64,000 bases of DNA from Paralysiella testudinis (GTDB taxonomy: Bacteria > Pseudomonadota > Gammaproteobacteria > Burkholderiales > Neisseriaceae): assembly GCF_016894345.1 (NCBI RefSeq), contig NZ_CP069798.1, positions 1,819,385 to 1,883,384 on the forward strand, given 5' to 3'. The position numbers and the translations under genes were made by a program. Below, one piece after another: positions 44,413-52,828 of the stretch. How positions within the stretch are numbered: position 1 is the first letter of the stretch; each line of letters begins with the position of its first letter. The notes beneath the pieces are model-generated. The model was not told the origin of the DNA. It saw only the letters and a program-made list of their open reading frames with translations, and searched no databases.

Positions 44413-46251
44413 ATGTCAGGCGAGTACGAAAAGGCCATTTCTATCGGCAAGGCAATCCAGAACATTGTCTCGCGCCGGTATCTCCTACCCGCGATACAGC
44501 GAAAGTTCACATGGAGCACATCCCAGATCGAAGTGCTATTCGACTCGATCATGCGCGGTTATCCCATCAACACCTTCATGTTTTGGGAGGTGACCGATGC
44601 GGAGGTCAAGAGCAACTTCCGGTTCTACCAGTTTCTAGAAAAATATTGTGAACGTTTCGGCGAGAACAACCCTGACTTTGATACCAAGGGGCACGGAAAC
44701 TTCCAGGCTGTCATAGATGGTCAACAGCGGCTGACATCGCTGTATATCGGCCTTAAAGGCACCTACGCCTACAGGTTGCCGCGCAAGTGGTGGCCGAAGA
44801 CTCAAGATGATTCCATTTTGCCCCCGAGACGGCTCCACCTGAATATCGCTGCGCCCTTAGACGAAGAGCGTAACGAGGAAATGATGTCCTATGAGTTCTC
44901 CTTCCTGACCAAGCAAGAACAAGAGAAATCTACCGACGGCAAATGCTGGTTTCTTGTCGGTGATGTGCTGGACCTTGAAGAGGCGGAGACTGCAGATCAG
45001 GTGTTGGACGTGGTCATGGCCCACCTTGAAAAGCTTGGCATGTCGTCGAACGCATATGCCAGAAAGACCCTGACACGGCTCTATTTTGCTGTTCGTCGTG
45101 ACACCTTGATTCATTACTACAACGAGACGAGCCAGAAGATCGACCACGTTCTGGATATCTTCATTCGTACCAACCACGGAGGCACGCCTCTGTCATTCTC
45201 CGATTTGCTGATGTCGATTGCCATCGCGAACTGGAAAAAGGATGCGCGTCAGCAGATCGACGATCTGGTGGACAAGGTCCGGTTTGGCTCTGACATGGAG
45301 TTCTCAATTGATCGTGACTGGATATTGAAGGCGGCGCTGGCTTTGACAGATGCCGACATCCGCTTCAAGGTCGAAAACTTCGCCGGTGCGCAGGTGGCCA
45401 GAATTGAGAGTGAATGGGATGAAATCAGTGCCTGCATCTTGGAGACGTTTCGACTGATCCGGTCGTTTGGTCTCAACGATGCATCTCTTCGTGCAAAGAA
45501 CGCTGCCATTCCTATTGCCTACTACCTGTATCACAAAGGGCGCGATGCCTCCACTGGCAAGAAGGGGGTGTTCTCAAGCATCAACAAGCAAGCATTCCAT
45601 ATCCAGGATCGAAAACTGATTTGGCAGTGGTTGCACATGTCACTGCTCAAAGGCGTTTTCGGTGGCCAAGGGGATGCATTGCTAACGAACTTGCGCAAGA
45701 TCATCAAAGCCAATAGGACTGAAGCGTCGTTCCCGCTGTCGAAGATCATTGAGGACTATCGAGGGAACAGCAAGGATCTGCTTTTCGATGATGACTTCGT
45801 CAGCCGATTGCTCAAAACCCAGAAAGATGATGCGTCGTGCTTCTCGATCTTGGCATTGCTCATGCCGGACCTCGACTACACACGGGCACTGCAGAAGGAT
45901 CATATTCATCCAGCGGCATCTTTCAGCCAGGACAGGCTGTCTCAGTGCGAATTCTTGAAAGGAAAACCAGAGGCACTGGAGTTTTTTCTGAACCGCGAAA
46001 ACTGGAACAGCATCGTCAACCTCCACCTCTTGGAGGAATCCAGAAACAAATCGAAGCAAGACCGGCCATTTGCTGATTGGCTCAAGGAACAAGAGGGGCT
46101 TAGCCTTGATGGACTATTGATCCCTACGGACGCACCATTGGATTTTGCGTCGTTCAAGACTTTCGTTGAAAAGCGGTCCTTGCACTTGTCCAGCATCTTC
46201 AAGGAATTGGGCAAAACCGGAAAATCTGCGGACGGGGGTTCAATTCCGTGA
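44413..46251 (+). CDS. GmrSD-like DUF262-HNH protein at the end of the DISARM operon
   Basis: 612 aa. The N-terminal DUF262 has LPAIQRKFTWS and the full DGQQR motif (residues 102-106). A long helical middle precedes a C-terminal HNH-type site, D496-H-I-H499-P with WNSIVNLHLLEESRN after it, as in DUF1524 nucleases of type IV GmrSD enzymes, which cut modified DNA. The last eight codons (SADGGSIP) and the stop fall on or beside the attR copy of the ssrA T-arm, so the C-terminus is set by the integration site. It starts 52 bp after drmC. Confidence 0.82.
   Translation: MSGEYEKAISIGKAIQNIVSRRYLLPAIQRKFTWSTSQIEVLFDSIMRGYPINTFMFWEVTDAEVKSNFRFYQFLEKYCERFGENNPDFDTKGHGNFQAVIDGQQRLTSLYIGLKGTYAYRLPRKWWPKTQDDSILPPRRLHLNIAAPLDEERNEEMMSYEFSFLTKQEQEKSTDGKCWFLVGDVLDLEEAETADQVLDVVMAHLEKLGMSSNAYARKTLTRLYFAVRRDTLIHYYNETSQKIDHVLDIFIRTNHGGTPLSFSDLLMSIAIANWKKDARQQIDDLVDKVRFGSDMEFSIDRDWILKAALALTDADIRFKVENFAGAQVARIESEWDEISACILETFRLIRSFGLNDASLRAKNAAIPIAYYLYHKGRDASTGKKGVFSSINKQAFHIQDRKLIWQWLHMSLLKGVFGGQGDALLTNLRKIIKANRTEASFPLSKIIEDYRGNSKDLLFDDDFVSRLLKTQKDDASCFSILALLMPDLDYTRALQKDHIHPAASFSQDRLSQCEFLKGKPEALEFFLNRENWNSIVNLHLLEESRNKSKQDRPFADWLKEQEGLSLDGLLIPTDAPLDFASFKTFVEKRSLHLSSIFKELGKTGKSADGGSIP
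46227..46247. repeat. attR core of the ssrA island
   Basis: TGCGGACGGGGGTTC-A-ATTCC matches attL with one mismatch. After it the sequence departs from the tmRNA (GTGAACGGGAATCG). It overlaps the 3' end of the DUF262-HNH gene. Confidence 0.7.
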
Positions 46252-46401
46252 ACGGGAATCGAACTGGATGCCGGTTGCCTGCACTCGGTTGATGTCAATG
46301 AGCATGCGAACTGGTAGGATTGCGGGCAATAAGGGCTGGATTCCGCACCTTTCCGCAGAAGTTCGAAGCGGTTGTAAGGCGCTGAGTTACTGAGGTTTGG
46401 C

Positions 46402-46433
46402 GCAGGGTTCCACCCCACCACCAGATTTTTTTT
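46402..46433 (+). other. possible remnant of a tmRNA/tRNA 3' end with T-run
   Basis: GCGCAGGGTTCCACCCCACC followed by ACCAG and eight T. It resembles a T-arm plus CCACCA end and could be the displaced native ssrA terminus or an older att scar. Confidence 0.3.
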
Positions 46434-46787
46434 AAATATCAACTCATTGATATTTTATCCGCTTCTGATGGCACAGTTTGTATTGAAAAGCTGCTTGATT
46501 TTACCTTTTCACGTTGTTTGTTTGCTAAGTCAATCCAGCGTGCATGGTTCTCAATTAGCAGCTCCATGGGGTTGGCTCCTACCATCAGATTCAATGCGGC
46601 AAAGGTGTGCTGTTATGGTGCTTTTGCGGTGTTCCGCACGGAGGCTTTGTTGATGCTATCCGCGCCATTTGCAAAAAGTAAGCCTTGATCCAAGCCGCCT
46701 TTGCTGTTTATTTGAATACCGGCGGAATGGCCTTAAAACTGTAAAAAACTAGGTATTCAAGCCATTGCTTACATGCATGAAACATGC

Positions 46788-46816
46788 AACACCAGCCTTG
46801 TGCTGGTGTTTTTTGT
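46788..46816 (+). terminator. intrinsic terminator in non-coding region
   Basis: AACACCAGC-CTTGT-GCTGGTGTTTTTT, a strong stem with T-run and no protein gene upstream on this strand. Confidence 0.75.
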
Positions 46817-47065
46817 ATCTTATCCGGCACAGAGCTTGCCGCTGTGCATTATGCAAAATTATGCCCAAGTGTTCGTTTTGTTCGGCATCTGTCTGGTGTT
46901 GTAAACTGATGTAGCCATACACCATAACTTTTAATTTTGACCACTACAATCATCCATGCATCGGCTGGCATTGACCTTATTCGGGCATCTGTAAACTTAA
47001 CGCCCGCCTGCTTTCGCCGCATTTACTCTGCTCCGCATGGCTGTGCAATCGTGTAGAATGTACAA

Positions 47066-47239
47066 ACTACATATTTTTTTACAGTTCGAACCCGTTTTTA
47101 GTACCTCTGTTGGTAGCTATTCAAGCGAAACGGGGGCTATATTTGGCTTACAGTTAGAAGCGGTTTGTTGCAAAGTGATTTTTGAAAAACACCTCCGCCA
47201 GATTCCCAAAGCCCTTTGTGATGCAAAGGGCTTTTGTTT
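47066..47239 (+). ncRNA. candidate small RNA of unknown type
   Basis: A -10-like TAGAAT (47054-47059) is followed after about 170 nt by a strong intrinsic terminator at 47208-47239. No convincing reading frame lies between. The size would suit a regulatory RNA, but I cannot match it to a family. The exact 5' end is a guess. Confidence 0.3.
47208..47239 (+). terminator. intrinsic terminator before the GAF-like gene
   Basis: AAAGCCCTTTG-TGATG-CAAAGGGCTTTT followed by GTTTT. It closes a transcript that starts in the non-coding region. Confidence 0.8.
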
Positions 47240-47323
47240 TATGCACGACAAACATCATTATTTTTTGAACGACACCATCGGCGACATTGGCAATATCAAT
47301 GCGCCACCATCAGGAATTAAGGC

Positions 47324-48037
47324 ATGATTAAGGCGGCAATTGCAGATTATTTGGATACGCAGGGCTTAAAGTTGCCCGCAGACGAAGTGCACATGGCCTG
47401 TTTGACTGCACAAACGGTGATCAATATGGCTGCTGCCGAAATCGAGCACAGCCTTTTATGGTACGGTGCAGAAAACGGCATTGCTTTGGCCGATGAGCTG
47501 CCTGAAAACCCCGACAATCACGCATTGCTGCGGCAGCTGTATTTGGCGCTAGACTCGCTTTACAGCCGCTGCGCCAATACCGATGCCGCGGTTGAGCGGG
47601 CCGCCATTTACCTGTTGCTGCCTGCCAATGTGCCGCAACATGGCGGCCAATTATTGCGGCTGGTGGCGCAGGGGCAGCCGCTGGAGGCATTGTTGCCGGT
47701 TGACGAAGCGGCTTGTTGGCACCATATTGCCAGCCGCAGCGCCGAAACCGGCTGGCTCAATCAAGTAGACGATGTAGCGCAATGGCTGGCCTTGGGCGAA
47801 TTGCAAGGCGAGCAGCACCGCCGCAGCCACAGCCAGCTGGCCTTGCCCATATATGGCCAAGATGGCCGTGTATTGGGCGTGGTGTATGCCGAAGCTGCCC
47901 GCCCCAATGCCTTTGATAACGACAATTTGGCGCAATGGGTGGGGCTGGCGCTGGCACTGCTGCCCTTATTGCAGCAATTGCATAGCCAATGGCAGCCGCC
48001 GCCACAACCCTCAACAGAAGAAAATCATGATCAATAA
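47324..48037 (+). CDS. GAF-domain-like protein upstream of ribA
   Basis: 237 aa, soluble. The C-terminal part ([20 protein letters not shown]) has the strand-turn-strand pattern of GAF domains, which often sense small ligands. The N-terminal 100 residues are helical. The function is unknown. It overlaps ribA by 11 bp, so the two genes are probably translated from one mRNA. The start follows AGGAATTAAGGC. Confidence 0.65.
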   Translation: MIKAAIADYLDTQGLKLPADEVHMACLTAQTVINMAAAEIEHSLLWYGAENGIALADELPENPDNHALLRQLYLALDSLYSRCANTDAAVERAAIYLLLPANVPQHGGQLLRLVAQGQPLEALLPVDEAACWHHIASRSAETGWLNQVDDVAQWLALGELQGEQHRRSHSQLALPIYGQDGRVLGVVYAEAARPNAFDNDNLAQWVGLALALLPLLQQLHSQWQPPPQPSTEENHDQ

Positions 48038-48638
48038 CACCCACACCGACAACCCCTTGCGTTTTGTGGCTGCCTGCCGCCTGCCCACCGAATGGGGCGA
48101 ATTCACCATGCACGGCTTTGAAGAGCTGCGCAGCGGCCAAGAGCACGTGGCGCTGAGCATGGGCATCATCAACGACGGCGCGCCGGTATTGGCACGCGTG
48201 CATTCCGAATGCCTCACCGGCGATGCGCTGTTTTCACAACGCTGCGACTGCGGCCCGCAACTACAAGCGGCCATGCAGGCGGTGCAAGCCAAAGGCCGCG
48301 GCGTGATTGTGTACCTGCGCCAAGAAGGCCGCGGCATCGGCCTGATTAACAAAATCCGTGCCTACCAATTGCAAGATCAAGGCTTGGACACCGTAGAAGC
48401 CAATGTGGCATTGGGCTTGCCGGTGGATGCACGCGATTTTGTGTTGGCCAAACACATTTTGGATTATTTACAGGTAGCCTCGGTGCATTTGATGACCAAC
48501 AACCCGCAAAAAGTGGCCACACTCAATCGTGTGGGCATTGACGTGGTCGAACGGGTGCCGCTGGAAGTGGGGCAAAACAGTGAAAATGCGCATTACTTAA
48601 GTACCAAGGCGCAGAAGTTGGGGCATATATTGGGCTGA
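48027..48638 (+). CDS. ribA: GTP cyclohydrolase II
   Basis: Converts GTP to 2,5-diamino-6-ribosylamino-4-pyrimidinone phosphate, the first step of riboflavin synthesis. 203 aa, stand-alone RibA without a DHBP synthase domain. The zinc cysteines are in [19 protein letters not shown] and the active-site loop is [17 protein letters not shown] 48027 ([17 protein letters not shown]) was chosen because the upstream in-frame sequence is a shadow of the preceding gene. A DUS at 48683 and a bidirectional terminator follow. Confidence 0.93.
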   Translation: MINNTHTDNPLRFVAACRLPTEWGEFTMHGFEELRSGQEHVALSMGIINDGAPVLARVHSECLTGDALFSQRCDCGPQLQAAMQAVQAKGRGVIVYLRQEGRGIGLINKIRAYQLQDQGLDTVEANVALGLPVDARDFVLAKHILDYLQVASVHLMTNNPQKVATLNRVGIDVVERVPLEVGQNSENAHYLSTKAQKLGHILG

Positions 48639-48800
48639 AATATCGGCTTAGTGATTAGACTGAAGTTACGCATTCCCATATAAAGGCTGCCTGAAGTGTA
48701 AGGCCGTCATTACCGAGCTTGATTCGGCAATCCATTGACAAACTAAAGTAAAACGAAGCGGATTATTTTTATTCGAGTGCGCAACTTCAGTGAAATAAAC

Positions 48801-48825
48801 AAAAACGGGCGTTATGCCCGTTTTT
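48801..48825. terminator. bidirectional terminator between ribA and the Gcr-like gene
   Basis: AAAAACGGGC-GTTAT-GCCCGTTTTT, a perfect 10-bp stem with A and T tracts on either side. Confidence 0.85.
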
Positions 48826-48851
48826 CGTTTTTATTGGCCGGCCATCGGTGC

Positions 48852-50909
48852 CTATTTCGCTATTTCCTCCTCAGCCGCTGTTGCCTCAACTTCATTTTTC
48901 GGCGGAAACACCAAACTTAAGGGGCGGGCTTTGACTTCGGCGGCCACGGCAGCGAGCAGGGTGCCGATATTGCCCAGCCGGGCTTCGCGTGCGCGCAGTG
49001 CCACCACCAATGCCAGCGCAAAGCTCACCCACAGGTTTACCACGCCAATCATCAGTACAAACAGCAAATTCAGTAAAAACGAGCCGATGTCCATGCCGGT
49101 GCTGGCGGCAGCATAGCCCAAATTGGCGGAGGCAAACGCCACATGGCGGATGTCTAGCGGTAGGCCGGTGAGGTGGCCGATATAGCCGGTAAGCCCCAGC
49201 AGCACGCCGAACAGGAAATTACCCATCAATGAGCCGTAATTTTGATGCAGATATTCGCCCAAGCGTTTGCGGGTGGCCGGGCGCATGATTTTGCTCAGCC
49301 AAGGATGATCTTGAATCCGTTGTGCCAGTTGCAAATAGTCGGCGCGGTTGTCGAAAAAGCCGGCAATAATGCCCGAGCAAAACAGCCACACGGCGGCGAT
49401 GGCGGCGTAATACAATGCCAGCCCGGCCAGCGGCTGGTTGGCGTGCACCAAGTAGGCCGACGTTTCTGCGCTTAACATGGTTTGGCCTTGCCAATAAAAC
49501 ACCGCCAAGCTCAACACCATGGCCACCCCAATCGCCACGCTCACATTACCCACCACGGCAATACTTTGCGAGCGGTTCACATCCAGTAGCAGCCCGGCAA
49601 GCCTGGCCGATTGTGCGCGCCCTTTGTCGTTGCGCTGTACTTCGGCCGCCACACTGGCGGCGGTCATGGCGGGCTGCTTGGTGGCGATGGTGAAATGAAG
49701 GATGTGCACCAATACAAAGCCGAGCCCATAATTCAGACACACCAATAAGGTGGTAAAGCCTTCACTGAAACCCAGCTCGCCAATGCGGATTTTCAGCAAG
49801 GCCATTAGGGCAATAATCACCCCGGCACCGGCGGCGGAGCGCAACATGCCCCAGTATTCGCGGCGGTTGCGAGTGATGTAATGCTCGCCGTGGTCGCTGG
49901 TGTTTTGGGTGATGCTTTGCGACAACATGCGCACACTGCTGCGCCACAAAGAGCCGATGCTTTGATGGTTGGCACCGGCCTGAATCAAATGCCCAGCCAG
50001 GCGCAAGATATGGTGGCTGCGCTCGGCGCTGTTGGCGGCGGTTTGGATATTGAGCAGGGCTTCGAGCCGGTTAACCGTTTGGGTGAGCCGCTCCAGCAAA
50101 TGCGCCACCGCCATGGATGAGCCCGCGCCTGCGCCGGTGCCGCGCCGCTTTAAGCGCGCAATTTGCTGGCGGCATTGGTCTATCATCACGCGGGCGTGGC
50201 TGTCGTCGTAGGGCGCTAAGTCGGCATCGCCCAAACGGGCGTGGGCGTGATGCGTGAGCTGGGTCATTTCCCGCTGTAAGGCCACAAAAGGCGAGTCGAT
50301 TTCCAGCAGGCGTTTGTCAATGCGGATCAGGTCGCCGTCGAGCTCTTCGGCGGCCACCCAGATCGACAGCATTTCCATTGCATGCAGTGATTCATGCTCG
50401 AAATGGGCGGCAGAGCTGCGCACGGCGTCGGCACCCGTGTGTTCGCTCAAAATGCGGTAGAGTATTTCCCATTGCGCCGGAGCAATGCGGTTCAGCCATG
50501 CCGGATCTTGGCGGCCATCAAATGCTTGTTTGAGCACGTCGCGCAAATCTTGCGCCGACTGCGGCGGCGGGTTGAAGCGGTCGTATAGGCGGGTGCCCAT
50601 TTCACGCATAAAGCCTTGGCGCGAAAACAGCCCCACACTCACAAAGCCCGGATACAGATGCACTTGGCGCAGCCAGTGGTGTAATACTTCGCCAATTAGC
50701 GCACATTGGCCGGGGTTGAGCCGCAAGGCGTTTTGTAGGGCGATGATGCGCATCTCGGCATCGTCGGCGCCGCCGCAGCGAAACCAATACACCAAAGCGG
50801 CCAGCATGTCAGCAAAGCCGGTGTGGTGGTTGGCCAGATGGTTTACCAGCGCGGCGGCGCTGAGGTTGCGGATTTGTTGGCGTTGGCGGGTGTTCAGCGG
50901 TTTGATCAT
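48852..50909 (-). CDS. Gcr-type site-specific recombinase family membrane protein
   Basis: 685 aa from ATG 50909 (MIKPLNTRQRQQIRNLSAAA); an upstream in-frame extension of 42 residues is unlikely. The family is named SpecificRecomb after gonococcal Gcr, but the protein looks like an integral membrane protein. After a soluble helical N-terminal half (about 1-330) come at least six hydrophobic segments, such as AAGAGVIIALMALL, NVSVAIGVAMVLSLAVFYW and GSFLLNLLFVLMIGVVNLWV. True recombinase activity is doubtful. Confidence 0.8.
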   Translation of the reverse strand: MIKPLNTRQRQQIRNLSAAALVNHLANHHTGFADMLAALVYWFRCGGADDAEMRIIALQNALRLNPGQCALIGEVLHHWLRQVHLYPGFVSVGLFSRQGFMREMGTRLYDRFNPPPQSAQDLRDVLKQAFDGRQDPAWLNRIAPAQWEILYRILSEHTGADAVRSSAAHFEHESLHAMEMLSIWVAAEELDGDLIRIDKRLLEIDSPFVALQREMTQLTHHAHARLGDADLAPYDDSHARVMIDQCRQQIARLKRRGTGAGAGSSMAVAHLLERLTQTVNRLEALLNIQTAANSAERSHHILRLAGHLIQAGANHQSIGSLWRSSVRMLSQSITQNTSDHGEHYITRNRREYWGMLRSAAGAGVIIALMALLKIRIGELGFSEGFTTLLVCLNYGLGFVLVHILHFTIATKQPAMTAASVAAEVQRNDKGRAQSARLAGLLLDVNRSQSIAVVGNVSVAIGVAMVLSLAVFYWQGQTMLSAETSAYLVHANQPLAGLALYYAAIAAVWLFCSGIIAGFFDNRADYLQLAQRIQDHPWLSKIMRPATRKRLGEYLHQNYGSLMGNFLFGVLLGLTGYIGHLTGLPLDIRHVAFASANLGYAAASTGMDIGSFLLNLLFVLMIGVVNLWVSFALALVVALRAREARLGNIGTLLAAVAAEVKARPLSLVFPPKNEVEATAAEEEIAK

Positions 50910-51144
50910 CGGTGTTCTGTAAAGCAAAATGAAGCCCGATTGTACACGCAAGCATGGCTTTTTGTGCAATGCAATGGCTGGCGGGCGTATCGCAAACAGG
51001 CCAAATCGTTTACACTTGCTGATGTTGTCCGGCAATACCGGCGCGTTTTTTTAAAGCGTTAGAGCCTGTTTATGTGCTGAAAGCGGCACGATATAAAGAT
51101 TGTAAACAGACTTTTAGAGAGCCTATTACGGCCAAGGGAATCAG

Positions 51145-51456
51145 ATGAAAATCGTTTATGCCTTGATTAAAATTTTGATTTTGCTGGCGTTTGTGCTGCT
51201 GGCGGTCAGCAATACCCAGAGCACGGCGTTTCATTACTTACCGGGGCAGGAAATCAGCCTGCCGTTGATTGTGCTGCTGCTGGGCTTTTTTGTGGTGGGC
51301 GCCATCTTCGGCGTGCTGGCGATGCTGGGGCGTTTGCTGGCCTTGCGCAACGAGGTGAACCGCCTGCGCCGCGAAATCCGCAAAAATGGTCGTGGTGCCG
51401 AGTTGGCAGCTACACCACCCGCCACCACAATGGCCATACCCAATCAAAAAGGCTGA
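51145..51456 (+). CDS. lapA: lipopolysaccharide assembly protein LapA
   Basis: 103 aa, DUF1049. Two membrane helices (YALIKILILLAFVLLAVSNT and LPLIVLLLGFFVVGAIFGVL) with the signature NTQSTAFHYLPG between them, then a basic coiled C-terminus (LRNEVNRLRREIRKN). It forms a complex with LapB that governs LpxC turnover and so LPS synthesis. It lies 2 bp before lapB. In many genomes rpsA-ihfB precede it; they are not here. Confidence 0.85.
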   Translation: MKIVYALIKILILLAFVLLAVSNTQSTAFHYLPGQEISLPLIVLLLGFFVVGAIFGVLAMLGRLLALRNEVNRLRREIRKNGRGAELAATPPATTMAIPNQKG

Positions 51457-51458
51457 TT

Positions 51459-52643
51459 ATGGACGGCAATGATTTTTGGCTGTGGCTGGCGCCGGTGGCT
51501 TTGCTGCCGGTGTTTTTCGCCATGGGCTGGTTTGCCGCACGGGTGGACATGCGCTCGGTATTGGCGCAGGCCAAATCGGTGCCGGTGGGCTTTTACAAAA
51601 GCTTGGATGCCTTGGTGGAGCGCAACAGCGGCAAGGCCGTGCGTGAATTGGCCGAGGTGGTGGATCAGCAAAGCGACGCCAAGCAAAGCACTTATGAGCT
51701 GCACCTAACCTTGGGCAAGCTCTACCGCCAGCGCGGCGAAAACGACAAAGCCGTTGTGCTGCATCAAAAACTGCTCGACTCCCCCGACACCGTGGGCGAG
51801 CGCCGCGATGCGGTGCTGTTTGAGCTGGGGCAGGATTATCAAGCCGCCGGCTTGGTGGACAGAGCCGAGCAGATTTTTATCGGCTTGCAAAATGGCGTGA
51901 TGGCCAAACCGGCGCGGCAGGTGTTGTTGCACATCTATCAGCAAGACCGCGACTGGGAAAAAGCGATTGAATTGGCGCAAACGCTCAGCCACGGCGATCA
52001 GAGCTATCAATTTGAAATTGCCCAATTTTATTGCGAGCGGGCGCAGGCAGCCTTGTTTCAGTCGCGCTTTGACGAAGCCACGGCTTATGCCCATCAAGCC
52101 TTGGCGGTAAACCGCAAATGTACTCGTGCCAATTTGATTTTGGGCGATGCTGCGCAAAAGCAGGGGCAATATCAAGCCGCCATCGATGCCTACAGCGCGA
52201 TTGAAAAACAAAACCACGAATACCTGAGCATGGCCGCCGAGCGCCTGTACGATGCCTACGACGCTTTGGGCAAGCCGCAAGAAGGCTTGGCGGTGTTGCA
52301 AGGCTATGCACAAACCTTTCCGCAGCTGGACATCATCAATGTGATTTACGAAAAATCGCTGCTGCTCTACGGCGAGCAAGCGGCGGCGCAAACCGCTGCC
52401 GAGCTGGTGCGGGCCAAGCCCGATTTGGCCGGGGTATACCGTTTGCTTGGTTTGCAAATCAGCGATATGGATCCCACTTGGCGAGCCGATGCCGACTTGA
52501 TGCGCAGCGTGGTGGGGCGGCAAATGCAAAAAGCGGTGATGTACCGCTGCCGCCATTGCCATTTTAAATCGCAAGTGTTTTTCTGGCATTGCCCGGCGTG
52601 CAATAAGTGGGAAACGTTTACGCCCAACCGCATTGAAGTATAG
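51459..52643 (+). CDS. lapB: lipopolysaccharide assembly protein LapB
   Basis: 394 aa. An N-terminal membrane anchor (WLAPVALLPVFFAMGWFAAR) leads to tandem TPRs (about 70-330, e.g. ELHLTLGKLYRQRGENDKAV). A C-terminal rubredoxin-type zinc site follows, with YRCRHCHFKS and WHCPACNKWE supplying four cysteines. It acts as adaptor for FtsH-mediated LpxC degradation together with LapA, with which it forms an operon. A Correia-like element starts 4 bp after the stop. Confidence 0.92.
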   Translation: MDGNDFWLWLAPVALLPVFFAMGWFAARVDMRSVLAQAKSVPVGFYKSLDALVERNSGKAVRELAEVVDQQSDAKQSTYELHLTLGKLYRQRGENDKAVVLHQKLLDSPDTVGERRDAVLFELGQDYQAAGLVDRAEQIFIGLQNGVMAKPARQVLLHIYQQDRDWEKAIELAQTLSHGDQSYQFEIAQFYCERAQAALFQSRFDEATAYAHQALAVNRKCTRANLILGDAAQKQGQYQAAIDAYSAIEKQNHEYLSMAAERLYDAYDALGKPQEGLAVLQGYAQTFPQLDIINVIYEKSLLLYGEQAAAQTAAELVRAKPDLAGVYRLLGLQISDMDPTWRADADLMRSVVGRQMQKAVMYRCRHCHFKSQVFFWHCPACNKWETFTPNRIEV

Positions 52644-52646
52644 CGT

Positions 52647-52768
52647 TATAGTGAATTAAATTTGAACCAATACTGCGTTGCCTCGCCTGGCCGTACTATC
52701 TGTACTGTCTGCGGCCTGTACTGTCTGCGGCTCGTCGCCTTGTCTTGATTCAAATTTAATCCACTATA
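52647..52768. repeat. Correia-like miniature element (122 bp) with internal duplication
   Basis: TATAGTGAATTAAATTTGAA at the left and TTCAAATTTAATCCACTATA at the right. A 16-bp internal unit, TGTACTGTCTGCGGCC, is tandemly duplicated, which explains the size difference from the 105-bp copy. Confidence 0.8.
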
Positions 52769-52770
52769 TC

Positions 52771-52800
52771 TTTCAGGCAGCCTCAAGGCTGCCTGAAAAC
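52771..52800. repeat. tail-to-tail DUS pair
   Basis: TTTCAGGCAGCCT-CA-AGGCTGCCTGAAA, opposite in orientation to the terminator pairs and followed by ACC rather than a T-run. It lies directly after the Correia-like element. Confidence 0.7.
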
Positions 52801-52828
52801 CTTAAATACAAGCGATAAAGGAAAGCGC

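Larger units (their letters stand above)
17163..46247. mobile_element. genomic island integrated in ssrA, carrying a DISARM-type defence operon
   Basis: The island spans about 29.1 kb between direct repeats of the tmRNA T-arm. It contains a large serine recombinase module, phage head and lysis genes, and a long defence operon. No DUS was found inside, while flanking DNA has one roughly every kilobase. Codon and base use look like GC-rich beta- or gamma-proteobacteria rather than Neisseriaceae. The right limit could instead be near 46421, where another CCACCA-ending sequence occurs. Confidence 0.8.
46252..47323. other. non-coding region right of the island
   Basis: I see no supported protein gene. 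It contains a tmRNA-end-like sequence with CCACCACCA and a T-run (about 46402-46433) and two strong terminators (46788-46816 and 47208-47239). It also has a promoter-like TAGAAT at 47054. Small reading frames here lack start signals and family resemblance. Confidence 0.6.

Noticed and set aside
17163..46247. Tyrosine integrase for the ssrA island
   Set aside because: I looked for the R...HxxR...Y pattern in the island genes and found none; only the serine recombinase is present.
25273..46251. BREX system
   Set aside because: The PglX-like methylase and helicases suggested BREX, but no brxC/pglY ATPase, pglZ phosphatase or Lon-like protease is present, while DrmA, DrmB (DUF1998) and DrmC (PLD) are.
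47037..47327. 96-aa plus-strand frame
   Set aside because: It runs through a strong intrinsic terminator at 47208-47239; low complexity and no family.
48852..50909. Gcr-like protein as the integrase of the island
   Set aside because: It lies outside the island in core DNA, is a multi-pass membrane protein and lacks known recombinase motifs.
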